From Streptomyces roseus (GTDB lineage: Bacteria; Actinomycetota; Actinomycetes; Streptomycetales; Streptomycetaceae): a stretch of DNA of 64,000 nt. A program made the translations under genes and the position numbers. The stretch lies in assembly GCF_001044425.1 (NCBI RefSeq), contig NZ_LFML01000126.1, forward strand, positions 62,001-126,000. Direction: 5' to 3'. The notes beneath the pieces are model-generated. The model was not told where the DNA came from. It was given only the letters and a program-made list of their open reading frames with translations, and made no database searches. Below are positions 34,695 to 42,519 of this stretch, piece after piece (the first letter of the stretch is position 1; each line of letters starts with the position of its first letter).

Positions 34695-35024
34695 TCACTC
34701 GATGCCGAGTACGGCGTCGGGCCGGCAGTGCGGGCAGGCCTGTACGCCCTCGGCCAGCGCCCGCCGCGCTTCATCCGTGCTGATGCCCGTGCAGCGTTTG
34801 CGGGCGTCCCAGCAGCCTCCGGCGTGGACGCGCACCGGGAGGCGGCCCACCCCGATGCCGCGTTCGATCAGCCATGCGGGCGGCTCGGCGGGCGGGCGGC
34901 GCCTCGCGGCAAGGGCCTCGCGTTCTTCCGCTGTGTTCAGGGCGCGTTCGGCGCGGTTGAGCTCGCCGCGCAGGTAGGTGACGACGGTGCGCAGACGGGG
35001 GAGGTCGGGCGGGAGTTCGGACAC
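34695..35024 (-). CDS. DUF6233-family protein
   Basis: A 109-residue protein from GTG 35024. An N-terminal coiled helix (LPRLRTVVTYLRGELNRAER) is followed by WLIERGIGVGRLPVRVHAGG and a small Cys module (CWDARKRC, ACPHC). This fits the DUF6233 proteins found in Streptomyces accessory regions. It lies three bases after the zinc-ribbon gene and should be co-transcribed with it. Function unknown. Confidence 0.65.
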   Translation of the reverse strand: MSELPPDLPRLRTVVTYLRGELNRAERALNTAEEREALAARRRPPAEPPAWLIERGIGVGRLPVRVHAGGCWDARKRCTGISTDEARRALAEGVQACPHCRPDAVLGIE

Positions 35025-35027
35025 TGC

Positions 35028-35192
35028 TCAGCTCCCGTACTGCGCCTGCCGTGCGGCCTTGCACGCCGGGCAGAGCGGCGAGGCCCCGACTCCGTAGCGG
35101 CGTGTCGGGGCGTGGCAGCGGGCGCAGGGTCCGGTCCGGCTCGGGGCCCAAGCGGCGGGCTGCGGTTCGGCGGGGGGTGCGGGGGCGCTCAT
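35028..35192 (-). CDS. 54-residue zinc-ribbon protein
   Basis: A very small gene from ATG 35192, with AGGAG seven bases upstream. After a Pro/Ala-rich start, the sequence GPCARCHAPTRRYGVGASPL then CPACKAARQAQYGS gives two CxxC pairs about 18 residues apart, a complete zinc ribbon. It is the first gene of a pair with the DUF6233 gene. It may be a nucleic-acid-binding or adaptor protein (inference). Confidence 0.6.
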   Translation of the reverse strand: MSAPAPPAEPQPAAWAPSRTGPCARCHAPTRRYGVGASPLCPACKAARQAQYGS

Positions 35193-35519
35193 CGTGGGCT
35201 CCTGGCGGTGCGGAGGCTGTCACTCCCATTAGATCGCATGTTCGAATTATCTTGCGAGTGTGTGCAGGTCAGCGGCATGAGCCCATGGGGCTGGTCGCTG
35301 TGGTTGTCACTCTCTGAGGTGGGGTGTGCAGGCGGGCGGAGGGAAGGCGGATCCGCCGACGAGGGCAGGTGTGCGAGTCGGGGGGTAGGTTTGGAGGTAG
35401 CCGTTGGCGATCCCCGCGCTGCCGCGTCCTCCTCGGGGAGGGCGCCTTGGGTACGGACCTCCTCGACGTGCGGCCGCATGGGTGCGCACTTCCACCCTTG
35501 AGGTGGCGGAGGGCTCCGA
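35193..35519. other. Divergent intergenic region
   Basis: 327 bases between the zinc-ribbon gene and the repeats before the STAS gene. The AT-richer stretch near 35228-35255 (TTAGATCGCATGTTCGAATT) is a likely promoter for the minus-strand pair. Confidence 0.4.
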
Positions 35520-35564
35520 CCGATGGGACGGGGACCGATGGGGCGGGGACCGATGGGACGGGCA
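35520..35564 (+). repeat. Three 15-bp tandem repeats before the STAS gene
   Basis: CCGATGGGACGGGGA, CCGATGGGGCGGGGA and CCGATGGGACGGGCA in direct succession, ending two bases before ATG 35567. Each copy carries a GGGACGGGG-like stretch that could act as a ribosome-binding site. Read in the frame of the gene they encode TDGTG/TDGAG pentapeptides. Confidence 0.8.
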
Positions 35565-35566
35565 CC

Positions 35567-36531
35567 ATGGAACACGACCCCTGCGTTACCCCTGCGCACG
35601 ACACCGAGAGCCTCGTGCCCGATCCGGTGGCCCCGAAGCTGAGTTTCCACCGGCTTTCAGGCCCTGCGGGGACGCGTGTCCTGGCGGTGGTGGGGGAGGC
35701 CGACATCGATACCGAGCCTGCCCTGGCCCGCGCTTTGACCGCCGCCCTGCGCGAACCACCCCCTCCGCGGGCTCTGACGGTCGACTGCTCCGGCCTGGCG
35801 TTCTGCGGGTGCGCCGGCCTCAACCAGCTTCTCACCGCCCGACATGCTGCCGCGGAGGCCGGCGTCTCCTTCGCCCTCACAGCCCTGAGCCCGCAGGTCG
35901 CCCGCCTCATCGACCTCACCGAGACCCGGGCCGTCTTCGATGTCCTGCCCTCACCCTCCGCAGGGCCCCGCAGGCCGGCAGAGCCCGCAGGACAGATCCC
36001 ATCGCCCCAGCGGCCGGGCGGACCGGCCCCAGAGCCTGACGCCATGCGGGGCGGCATGGGCATAGGAGCACAGATCGCCGCACTGACAGCGCAGATCGAG
36101 CGGCAGACCCGTGCCGGCCAGTGGGAGCTGTCCGAAGCCGACGTCGTCTTGGCCCGCGACACCGCCACGCGTCTTGGGGCGTTCGTGGGCTCCGCCGCCG
36201 TGCAGGAGGCTTTGCCGGGCATCGAACGCCTGGAGTATCTGCGCGAAGCCCTCGCGGTCTTGGCCGTCGGCACCGCCCACACCCACGGACAGCTCGCCTG
36301 GTGCCTCGGCCGCGCGGCCACCGCCGCGGCCCGGCCCCGGTCTTGCAATGGCGCGCTCTGGCGGCGGACCTGGAGCAGGCGCTGGGCACCGTCGTACCCT
36401 CGCTGGAGGAGTTCACCGACGCGGAGAACGCCGTCCGCCGTCTGGAGGCTGTCTTGGCCCGCACCACCACCCACGGCCCCGCGACCGAAGCCGCCCCCGC
36501 CCGCATCCGAGCCGGCAGCCGCGACCTGTAA
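35567..36531 (+). CDS. STAS-domain protein with novel helical C-terminal domain, frameshifted
   Basis: The N-terminal STAS domain (about residues 20-125) resembles anti-sigma factor antagonists, but the phosphorylation loop reads FCGCAGLNQLL where F-x-D-S-S-G-L is usual, so the phospho-accepting Ser is missing. A Pro-rich linker leads to a helical domain shared with the protein at 9607-10080. Near 36325 the frame must shift: one frame ends TAAARPRSCNGALW, while the other continues APVLQWRALAADLEQALGTV and TDAENAVRRLEAVL to the stop at 36531, which matches the paralogue. The frameshift may be a true mutation or a sequence error. The start is ATG 35567. Confidence 0.65.
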
Positions 36532-36550
36532 CCGTCCAAGGCGGCCTGTG

Positions 36551-36570
36551 CGGAGTTGGATGCAACTCCG
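36551..36570. terminator. Hairpin after the STAS gene
   Basis: Perfect 8-bp arms CGGAGTTG and CAACTCCG around GATG, 20 bases after the stop at 36531. Confidence 0.5.
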
Positions 36571-36596
36571 TAAGGCGAGCAGGAGGCTGACCAGGC

Positions 36597-36707
36597 ATGA
36601 TGACGGACGCAGAGTGGCTTGATCGCTGGTTGCAACGGTCTCCAGCCCTCTCAGGGGAGACCCTGGAGCGACTCATGGAGCACCTGACCGAGGATGAAGA
36701 TGAGTGA
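36597..36707 (+). CDS. 36-residue small acidic protein
   Basis: ATGATG at 36597 with AGGAGG about ten bases upstream. The product starts MMTDAEWLDRWLQRSPALSG and ends in LMEHLTEDEDE: an amphipathic helix followed by an acidic tail. The good ribosome-binding site and compositional bias suggest a real small protein. Function unknown. Confidence 0.45.
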   Translation: MMTDAEWLDRWLQRSPALSGETLERLMEHLTEDEDE

Positions 36708-36779
36708 CCACCAGGTCTGCGCAGCCGGTTCGAGCTTGCGAGGCTCGAAGTCGGCTCAGGCTGGAGGCCACGTACGGCC

Positions 36780-36950
36780 TCAGCCCTCGGGGTGGAGCAG
36801 GCCGCGCTCGTATGCTTTCACCAGGCGCTGCGGGACCTGGTAGACGGAGCCGTCGACGGTGACCGGCGCCAGCTGGGGCGTGGTCGCCTTCCACTGGGCG
36901 CGGCGGTGACGGGTGTTGCTGCGGGACATCTTCCGCTTGGGGACGGCCAT
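36780..36950 (-). CDS. rpmF: 50S ribosomal protein L32, zinc-free paralogue
   Basis: 56 residues: MAVPKRKMSRSNTRHRRAQW at the start and QVPQRLVKAYERGLLHPEG at the end. It has no Cys and therefore no zinc ribbon. In actinomycetes such C-minus paralogues replace zinc-binding versions during zinc starvation. The start is ATG 36950 with GAGGAG upstream. A Zur-like box lies about 140 bases upstream at 37090. Confidence 0.9.
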   Translation of the reverse strand: MAVPKRKMSRSNTRHRRAQWKATTPQLAPVTVDGSVYQVPQRLVKAYERGLLHPEG

Positions 36951-37089
36951 ATGAAGCTCCTCGCCTCGGTTGATTGCTTGTTCCGTCGTGACTGCACGGC
37001 TGACTCGTGAGTCCGTGTGCGGCACCTCGCAGAGCCCCCTTGCTTGCCCGTAGGGGTGCCGCACACGAACCGACGCACCTTAGCCTCTA

Positions 37090-37107
37090 ACGGTAATCAT
37101 TTTCAAT
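37090..37107. promoter_or_regulatory. Zur-type operator upstream of rpmF
   Basis: On the minus strand, TATTGAAAATGATTACCG resembles the actinobacterial Zur box (TGAAAATGATTTTCA-like). Placed between rpsN and rpmF, it should repress rpmF when zinc is plentiful. Confidence 0.65.
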
Positions 37108-37140
37108 AGAGGGGTCCGGTGTGCGTGCGGCTGGGCTCGA

Positions 37141-37446
37141 CTACCAGGACGACTTGGTGACTCCGGGCAGGAATCCCGCGTGTGCCTGCTGTCGCGTCCG
37201 TACGCGGGAGAGTCCGAACTTGCGCAGGTAGCCCCGGGGGCGGCCGTCCGTGCTGTCGCGGTTGCGCACGCGGGTGGCGCTGGCATCGCGCGGCTGTCGG
37301 CGCAGCTCGGCGAGGGCGGCGTCCCGGTCGGCCGTGCTGGAGGACGGCCGGCGGATGATCTCCTTGAGTTCAGCCCGCCGGGCCGCGTACCGCTGGACGA
37401 CCGCCTTGCGCTTCTCGTTCTGAGCGATCTTGCTCTTCTTCGCCAT
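37141..37446 (-). CDS. rpsN: 30S ribosomal protein S14, zinc-free paralogue
   Basis: 101 residues, the long Cys-free form of S14: MAKKSKIAQNEKRKAVVQRY, RDAALAELRRQPRDASATRV, RGYLRKFGLSRVRTRQQAHA, GFLPGVTKSSW. It lacks the CxxC pairs of the short zinc-binding S14. The start ATG 37446 overlaps the rpmB stop (TGATG), indicating coupling. It is in the Zur-type cluster. Confidence 0.95.
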   Translation of the reverse strand: MAKKSKIAQNEKRKAVVQRYAARRAELKEIIRRPSSSTADRDAALAELRRQPRDASATRVRNRDSTDGRPRGYLRKFGLSRVRTRQQAHAGFLPGVTKSSW

Positions 37447-37682
37447 CAGACCTTCCCTCCTCGTGCGCGGATCCGGGCCGCGGCCGCCTCGATGCCGATC
37501 GCGTCCACCGTCTTGATCGCCTTGGCGCTCAGCGTGAGGCGAACGTGGCGCCCCTCGCTGGGTAGCCAGTAGCGCTTGTGCTGGATGTTCGGGTCGAAGC
37601 GGCGCGAGGTGCGCCGGTGCGAGTGGGAGATGGTGTTGCCGAATCCCGGCTTGGTGCCGGTCAGTTGGCAGTGGGCTGACAT
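37446..37682 (-). CDS. rpmB: 50S ribosomal protein L28 paralogue
   Basis: 78 residues: MSAHCQLTGTKPGFGNTISH, SHRRTSRRFDPNIQHKRYW, VRLTLSAKAIKTVDAIGIEA. Only one Cys is present, so no zinc ribbon can form. It is first in the rpmB-rpsN pair and divergent from rpmG, with a Zur box between them. Confidence 0.95.
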   Translation of the reverse strand: MSAHCQLTGTKPGFGNTISHSHRRTSRRFDPNIQHKRYWLPSEGRHVRLTLSAKAIKTVDAIGIEAAAARIRARGGKV

Positions 37683-37718
37683 GGATCTGTCGCCTCTCTC
37701 GCGGAGTGCGCATATTGG

Positions 37719-37738
37719 TAATGGAAACCATTGTCATA
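37719..37738. promoter_or_regulatory. Zur-type operator between rpmB and rpmG
   Basis: TAATGGAAACCATTGTCATA; its complement reads TGACAATGGTTTCCATTA, which fits the Zur consensus of alternating GAxAATG/CATTxTC halves. It sits in the 66-base divergent spacer and can control both operons. Confidence 0.75.
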
Positions 37739-37748
37739 TACTGGGGCC

Positions 37749-37913
37749 ATGCCACGCAACGAGATCCGCCCGATCATCAAGCTCCGCTCCACGGCCGGCA
37801 CCGGATTCACCTACGTCACCCGCAAGAACCGGCGCAACGACCCCGACCGACTGGTGCTGCGCAAGTACGACCCCGTCGCCCGTCGCCACGTCGACTTCCG
37901 TGAAGAGCGCTGA
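37749..37913 (+). CDS. rpmG: 50S ribosomal protein L33, zinc-free paralogue
   Basis: 54 residues: MPRNEIRPIIKLRSTAGTGF, YVTRKNRRNDPDRLVLRKYD, PVARRHVDFREER. All four zinc-ligand Cys of standard L33 are absent. The start is ATG 37749, just downstream of the Zur box. It is the first gene of a plus-strand run rpmG-rpmE2-CobW-rpsR. Confidence 0.95.
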   Translation: MPRNEIRPIIKLRSTAGTGFTYVTRKNRRNDPDRLVLRKYDPVARRHVDFREER

Positions 37914-37953
37914 CCGCCCCGCAACCCCGCCCCACCGCCGAAAGGTTCCTGCC

Positions 37954-38199
37954 ATGAAGCCCGGAATCCACCCCGCCTACGGCCCCGTCGTCTTCCGCGA
38001 CACCGCCTCCGGCACCGCCTTCCTCACCCGCTCCACGATGACCAGCGACAAGACCGTCGACTGGGAGGACGGCAACACCTACCCGCTCGTCGACGTGGAG
38101 ATCTCCTCCGCCAGCCACCCCTTCTACACGGGCACCGCACGCGTCATGGACACCGCCGGCCGCGTCGAGAAGTTCCAGCGCCGCTACGGGGCACGGTGA
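37954..38199 (+). CDS. rpmE2: 50S ribosomal protein L31 type B
   Basis: 81 residues: MKPGIHPAYGPVVFRDTASG, STMTSDKTVDWEDGNTYPLV, SSASHPFYTGTARVMDTAGR, VEKFQRRYG. This is the type B form without the CxxC zinc site. It lies 40 bases after rpmG, with AAAGG upstream; its TGA overlaps the next start. Confidence 0.95.
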   Translation: MKPGIHPAYGPVVFRDTASGTAFLTRSTMTSDKTVDWEDGNTYPLVDVEISSASHPFYTGTARVMDTAGRVEKFQRRYGAR

Positions 38200-39350
38200 T
38201 GGGCCGCGAGCACCAGCTCCCCGTCGTGATCGTCGCCGGGATGCACTCCGAAGCCCGGCGGGAGGTCGTCGATCAGCTCCTGCGGACCGTTCCCGGGAGC
38301 GTGGCACTGCACCACGACCTGTCCGCCGCGCCCCACGGCACCGTGCTCCGTCTGATCCGCGACGCCTCCGGCACCCTCTCCCGCGCTGAGACACCGCTGG
38401 TCAACGACTGTGCCTGCTGCGCCCTGCGCGAGGACCTCGTCCCGGAGCTGGAGCGGATGGCGGACGGCGGCCTGACCCGGCTCGCGGTCGTCGAACTGTG
38501 GGACTCGGTCGAACCGAAGGCCACTGCGGAGGTTATCGCCGGGCATGGCGCGGGCCGTCTGGTGCTGACGAACGTGATCACCGCCGTGGATCCCGCCCTT
38601 GTCCTGCCCTGCCTCGCCAACGGTGATGACCTGGCCGAAGCAGGTCTTGCCGCCGCCCCCGCCGACCAGCGGACCGTCGGCGACACCTGGGCCCGCCAGC
38701 TGGAGTACGCGCCGGTTCTCGCCCTCGTCGACAGCGAGGGAGCCGACGACGAGGACCGGGCACTGGTCGCGCAACTGCACCCCACCGCACGGCGCGTACC
38801 GGCCGATTCCCTCGACCTCGCCCGGGCCGCGTTCGCCGGATTCGATGTCGAGGCCGCGGCAGCCGCGCAGCATCCGGCGTGTGCGCTGCTGCCGCAGGAG
38901 GCGGACGAGTCCGGCGTGGCCACGTTGGTCTGGCACCGTCGACGACCGTTCCATCCCCAGCGCCTGTACGAGGCGTTGGAGGACCTGTGCTGTGCGGCGG
39001 CCCGCAGCCGTGGCAGGTTCTGGCTTGCCGACCGCCCCGACACCCTCTTGGCCTGGGACGCCGCCGGCGGCGCACTGTGCGTCGAGAGCGCCGGCCCGTG
39101 GCTGGCGTCATTGCCCGACGCGGCGTGGGACATGGTCCCGCCGATGCGGCGGGCTGCGGCGGCTCTGGACTGGCACCCCGAGCACGGCGACTGCTGCCAG
39201 CACCTGGTTTTCACCTCGCCCGGCCTCGACCGGGACGGGCTGGAACGGCTCCTCGACTCCTGCCTGTTGACGGACGAGGAGTACCGGTCGGGGCGCGAGT
39301 CCTGGAAGGACCTGCCCGCCGCCTTCGACTCTCTCCTCGACGCCGCCTGA
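38199..39350 (+). CDS. CobW/COG0523-like metallochaperone with degenerate P-loop
   Basis: A 383-residue protein starting at ATG 38199 inside the rpmE2 stop (TGATG); GTG 38196 is an alternative. The CobW-type metal-binding CxCC motif is present (VNDCACCALRED), and the C-terminal CobW_C domain is recognisable (WHRRRPFHPQRLYEALEDL, SAGPWLAS, DWHPEHGDCCQHLVF). However, where the Walker A G-x4-GK-T/S should stand, the sequence is VVIVAGMHSEARREVVDQLL, with no Gly-Lys-Ser/Thr. It is therefore probably not a normal GTPase. Location among Zur-type genes points to zinc allocation under starvation. Confidence 0.85.
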   Translation: MGREHQLPVVIVAGMHSEARREVVDQLLRTVPGSVALHHDLSAAPHGTVLRLIRDASGTLSRAETPLVNDCACCALREDLVPELERMADGGLTRLAVVELWDSVEPKATAEVIAGHGAGRLVLTNVITAVDPALVLPCLANGDDLAEAGLAAAPADQRTVGDTWARQLEYAPVLALVDSEGADDEDRALVAQLHPTARRVPADSLDLARAAFAGFDVEAAAAAQHPACALLPQEADESGVATLVWHRRRPFHPQRLYEALEDLCCAAARSRGRFWLADRPDTLLAWDAAGGALCVESAGPWLASLPDAAWDMVPPMRRAAAALDWHPEHGDCCQHLVFTSPGLDRDGLERLLDSCLLTDEEYRSGRESWKDLPAAFDSLLDAA

Positions 39351-39372
39351 CTCTCGTACCCGCCACCTGCTC

Positions 39373-39390
39373 ACGGCCTCATGAGGCCGT
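39373..39390. terminator. Hairpin between the CobW-like gene and rpsR
   Basis: Perfect palindrome ACGGCCTCATGAGGCCGT, 22 bases after the CobW-like stop and 31 bases before rpsR. It may be a terminator or a processing/attenuation site. Confidence 0.5.
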
Positions 39391-39421
39391 ATTCGAAACG
39401 TACATTCAAGGAGGCGCCACC

Positions 39422-39658
39422 ATGGCCCGACGCCCCGTTCCCCACAAGCCGGTCAAGTTCCGGCCCAACCCGCTCGACGCCGCAGGGATCACCCACCTCG
39501 ACTACAAGGACACCGACCTGCTGCGGAAGTTCATCTCCGACCGGGGGAAGATCCGCAGCCGGCGCGTGACCCGGGTGACGGCCCAGCAGCAGCGGGCCCT
39601 CGCCGCAGCCATCAAGAACGCGCGGGAGATGGCGCTGCTGCCGTACGCCGGTCGCTGA
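39422..39658 (+). CDS. rpsR: 30S ribosomal protein S18 paralogue
   Basis: 78 residues: MARRPVPHKPVKFRPNPLDA, GITHLDYKDTDLLRKFISDR, GKIRSRRVTRVTAQQQRALA, AAIKNAREMALLPYAG. Cys-free S18, as in zinc-starvation sets. The start is ATG 39422 with AAGGAGG upstream. Last gene of the plus-strand Zur-type run. Confidence 0.95.
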   Translation: MARRPVPHKPVKFRPNPLDAAGITHLDYKDTDLLRKFISDRGKIRSRRVTRVTAQQQRALAAAIKNAREMALLPYAGR

Positions 39659-39747
39659 CGTGCCCCACGGCTCCGGGCGGGCGGTGGTCGCAGCCACGGC
39701 ACCGCCCGCCCCGGCATTCCTCGCATCGCATCCGATCGCCCTGGCTC

Positions 39748-40095
39748 TCACGCCATCCAGAAGAAGACCGCCGTCATGCGCTTGACCTCGAGGGTGGTGC
39801 CCCAGTAGCCGGTGGCGGTGTGGATCATGTTGGCGGTGTAGAGGAGCAGCCTGTTGTAGCGGTGCGGTACGCGGATGTCCTCGGTGAAGGAGTCCGGCGG
39901 GACGAATCGCGTACCCAGGGCGTCGACGAGGTTTTCGTGAGGCGCTGTCACCATGTTGCCGCCGAGGACGCCGCCCGCCAGGCTCTGCCGGTAGAAGCTG
40001 GTTCCGCAGTCCTTGGGCACGTTCGGATTGAGATACAGGACCACGGCGTAACGGCAGAGACTGCGCGAGTCCGTGTGCGGGCGCGGCTCGCACCT
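39748..40095 (-). pseudogene. 5'-truncated DUF6445-like (2OG-Fe(II) oxygenase fold) protein
   Basis: The minus frame reads PRPHTDSRSLCRYAVVLYLN, then DCGTSFYRQSLAGGVLGG and RLLLYTANMIHTATGYWGTT before VFFWMA. This matches the core of DUF6445 proteins, including the H-x-D and distal His positions of the iron site. About 100 N-terminal residues are missing, and the codons further upstream (to GTG 40125) look unrelated. Probably a remnant; a short product starting near 40125 cannot be excluded. Confidence 0.5.
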
Positions 40096-40408
40096 TCGGT
40101 GGGTGTGGCGCCGGCGGTCCGCCAAACGCTCACCCGCGCTTCATCCCCGTCCCTTTCGCCCTGACCGATGCCGTCACCTGCGACGTGCGCCTGGTGATGA
40201 CCATGCTGCCCATCCCCTGCCCCTGCGCCGCGGGCATGGCTGCCACCCTGACCGCCATGCCATGCGACTGGCCTGGAAGCCGACACTTCGGAGGGACGCG
40301 ACGAGGGGGATTAGACATACCTTAGGAGCGGGACGACGCGTCTGCGATGCAGGAGCAAGCCGATGCGGTGCGTGTTGAGCACCTGGAGCACTCGGAGGAT
40401 GGAGAGGG

Positions 40409-40792
40409 ATGGCTGACAGGCGCCGGGACGACAGGCGGCCGCACGGTGAGCTCGTCGCGGATGTGCTGGCGATCCTGTGGGAAGCCGGAAAGCCGATGAC
40501 CGCGCAACAGGTCAACGCGGTGCTCGACCAGGGGCTGGCACGTACGACGATGGCCACCATCCTCACCCGCCTCTATGAGAAGGGGACACTGCGCCGTAGC
40601 CCGTCCGGCCGGGGATTCGCCTACGAGCCCGTAGAAGATGCAGCGGGACTCGTGGCCGGGCGCATGCGCCGGGCGCTGGAGAGTGAGCCGCGTCGCGATC
40701 TGGTGTTGCAGAGGTTCGTTTCCGCTCTGTCCGACGACGACGAGGAGACGCTGCGGAAGCTGCTCCGTGAGGTCGAGGGTGACTTCGGATGA
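40409..40792 (+). CDS. BlaI/MecI/CopY-family repressor
   Basis: A 127-residue winged-helix repressor: LVADVLAILWEAGKPMTAQQ, ARTTMATILTRLYEKGTLRR, SGRGFAYEPVEDAAGLVAGR, then a C-terminal dimer helix (LVLQRFVSALSDDDEETLRK). It is coupled by ATGA to an M56 peptidase gene, the arrangement in which the peptidase normally cleaves the repressor on signal. Here the peptidase is interrupted, so derepression may be lost. No copy of the GACTAC/GTAGAC site seen at 61.6 kb was found upstream. Confidence 0.9.
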   Translation: MADRRRDDRRPHGELVADVLAILWEAGKPMTAQQVNAVLDQGLARTTMATILTRLYEKGTLRRSPSGRGFAYEPVEDAAGLVAGRMRRALESEPRRDLVLQRFVSALSDDDEETLRKLLREVEGDFG

Positions 40793-41730
40793 CGTACGTA
40801 CTGGCTCTGGTCGTGCTGACGTTGGCCCTTCCCTGGGGCGCTGCCTGGTTGGCCGGCTGTCTTGCCGCTCTGCTTCCACCTCGTGAGGCGTGCCGGGCGC
40901 TCACGGGTGCCGCGGTCCTGATGGCCGGCGGCACGGTTGCGGCGCTGGCGGGTCTGGCCCACGTACCGTGGCTGGCTTCGCTGGAACGGCTTCCTGTGGC
41001 GCACGTGCTGGAGGAGTGGCCGGCGGCGGTGCCGGTTGCGTGCGCCGCGGGCGTGGCGCTCGCCGTCCAGGTGTCCTTGCTGGCGCGGCGCTGGCGGAAG
41101 CACCGTTCCCTGCTCAGGCGCGCCTGGCAGTGAGCGGCCGGCGGGGTGGACCAAGGAGACGTCCTCGTCGTCCCAGGAGACGGGGTGGATGCCTTCGCGC
41201 TCCCGGGTTATCGGCGGCGCTTAGGTCGGGTCGTGATCACGTCGGGCATGGTGAGAGCGCTGAAGCCCGGAGAGTACGAGGTGCTGCTGGCGCACGAGAG
41301 GGCTCACCTTTCCGGTCGTCACCATCTGCTCGCAGCCGTGGTGGACCTCGCCGCGATGGTCCACCCGGCGGCAGGGCGCCTGAGGAAGCTGCTCGAGTTC
41401 CACCTCGAGCGGTGGGCGGACGAAGCAGCGGCGCTCGCCGTAGGCAACCGCAAGGTGGTGGCGGGAGCCATCGCGCGAGCGGCTCTCGCCGGGGCGGCGC
41501 ACCGACGGCTCACCGGCGGGGGGTCCCCCGTACTGTCGGTGAGGGGCGGCCCTGTGCCCCAGCGGGTCGGGGCCCTGCTCCTTCCGCGGCCGACGGCACC
41601 GCGGGGCCGTGCCCGCCGGGCACAGGTTCTGGGTTTGGCGCTGACCGTCGCCCTCTCGACGCTGACGGCCGTGGCGTCGGCCTACGGTTTGCACGAGTAC
41701 GTCGAGTACGCGGCCAGGGCGTTGCTGTGA
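40789..41730 (+). pseudogene. M56-type membrane metallopeptidase with in-frame TGA
   Basis: Two halves lie in the same frame and are separated only by TGA at 41131. The first half (MTYVLALVVLTLALPWGAAW, several hydrophobic helices) ends RSLLRRAWQ. The second begins AAGGVDQGDVLVVPGDGVDAF and carries the zinc site HERAHLSGRHH (HExxH written as HERAH) with a last hydrophobic helix. Reading through gives 313 residues, the same length as the intact M56 protein at 60257. The stop falls in a weakly conserved linker before the catalytic domain. Confidence 0.75.
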
Positions 41731-41739
41731 GGCCGCCGG

Positions 41740-42519
41740 TCACGGCCGTTCGCTGATGCCATGCTCGCTTTCGAGGCGATAGCCGAAGCCGCGCAGTGTG
41801 GAGATGCTCGGGGGGTCCGCGGGCGGTACGGACTGTGCCGCACTCTGGGCGAGGCGGCGGCGGAGCGAGGCCAGGGTGACGTCCAGTGTCTTGGTGGGAC
41901 CGAACCAGTTCTCGTCCCACACCCGGGCCATGAGGTCCTCGCGTGACACGGCGGTGCCGGCGTGCTCGGCCAGCACGGCGAGCAGGTCGAATTCCTTCGG
42001 GCGCAGGGCGACCTCTGCACCGCCCAGGAGGCACGTCCGCGCGCGCGTGTCCACGACGAGGGCCCCGATGCGGTGGACTGTCTCCTGATCGTCGTGTCCG
42101 GGGGGAAGGCGGCGGAGGTGGGCGCGGAGCCGGGCCAGCAATACGGACAAGGCGAAGGGTTTGACGAGGTAGTCGTCGGCGCCGGCGTCGAGCCCGGCGA
42201 TGATATCGATCTCTTCGTTGCGTGCGGTCAGGATGACGAGCAGCAGATCGGGATGGCGGCTGCGGAGCTCCCGCGCGATGTCGATGCCGTCCGCGTCCGG
42301 CAGGCCGAGGTCGAGCAGGATGATCTCCGGCGGTGCGGTCCGGGCTGCTTGGAGCCCCCCGTTCCCGGTGCGGCACCACGTGGTGGCGTACCCGTGCGCC
42401 CGGAGTCCGGTGTCGAGGTGACGTCCGATGGTGTCGTCGTCCTCGATGATCAGGAGGGCGGGGGAGTGGTTGCGGTCGTGGGGGGCGGGCATGGTGAGCA
42501 GCGTAGGCCTGCGTGTCAC
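41740..42519 (-). CDS. OmpR-family response regulator
   Basis: Receiver domain: LLIIEDDDTIGRHLDTGLRA (acidic pocket), ILLDLGLPDADGIDIARELR (phospho-acceptor Asp) and DDYLVKPFALSVLLARLRAH. The C-terminal winged helix has LRPKEFDLLAVLAEHAGTAV and VTLASLRRRL. GTG 42519 overlaps the permease stop by GTGA; ATG 42492 is an alternative. It is the last gene of the ABC operon, and its likely kinase is the divergent histidine kinase at 47336. Confidence 0.92.
   Translation of the reverse strand: MTRRPTLLTMPAPHDRNHSPALLIIEDDDTIGRHLDTGLRAHGYATTWCRTGNGGLQAARTAPPEIILLDLGLPDADGIDIARELRSRHPDLLLVILTARNEEIDIIAGLDAGADDYLVKPFALSVLLARLRAHLRRLPPGHDDQETVHRIGALVVDTRARTCLLGGAEVALRPKEFDLLAVLAEHAGTAVSREDLMARVWDENWFGPTKTLDVTLASLRRRLAQSAAQSVPPADPPSISTLRGFGYRLESEHGISERP

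Noticed and set aside
40130..40318. 62-codon minus-strand frame (MSNPPRRVPPKCRLPGQ)
   Set aside because: No similarity, no clear ribosome-binding site and poor coding character; probably non-coding DNA next to the DUF6445-like remnant.
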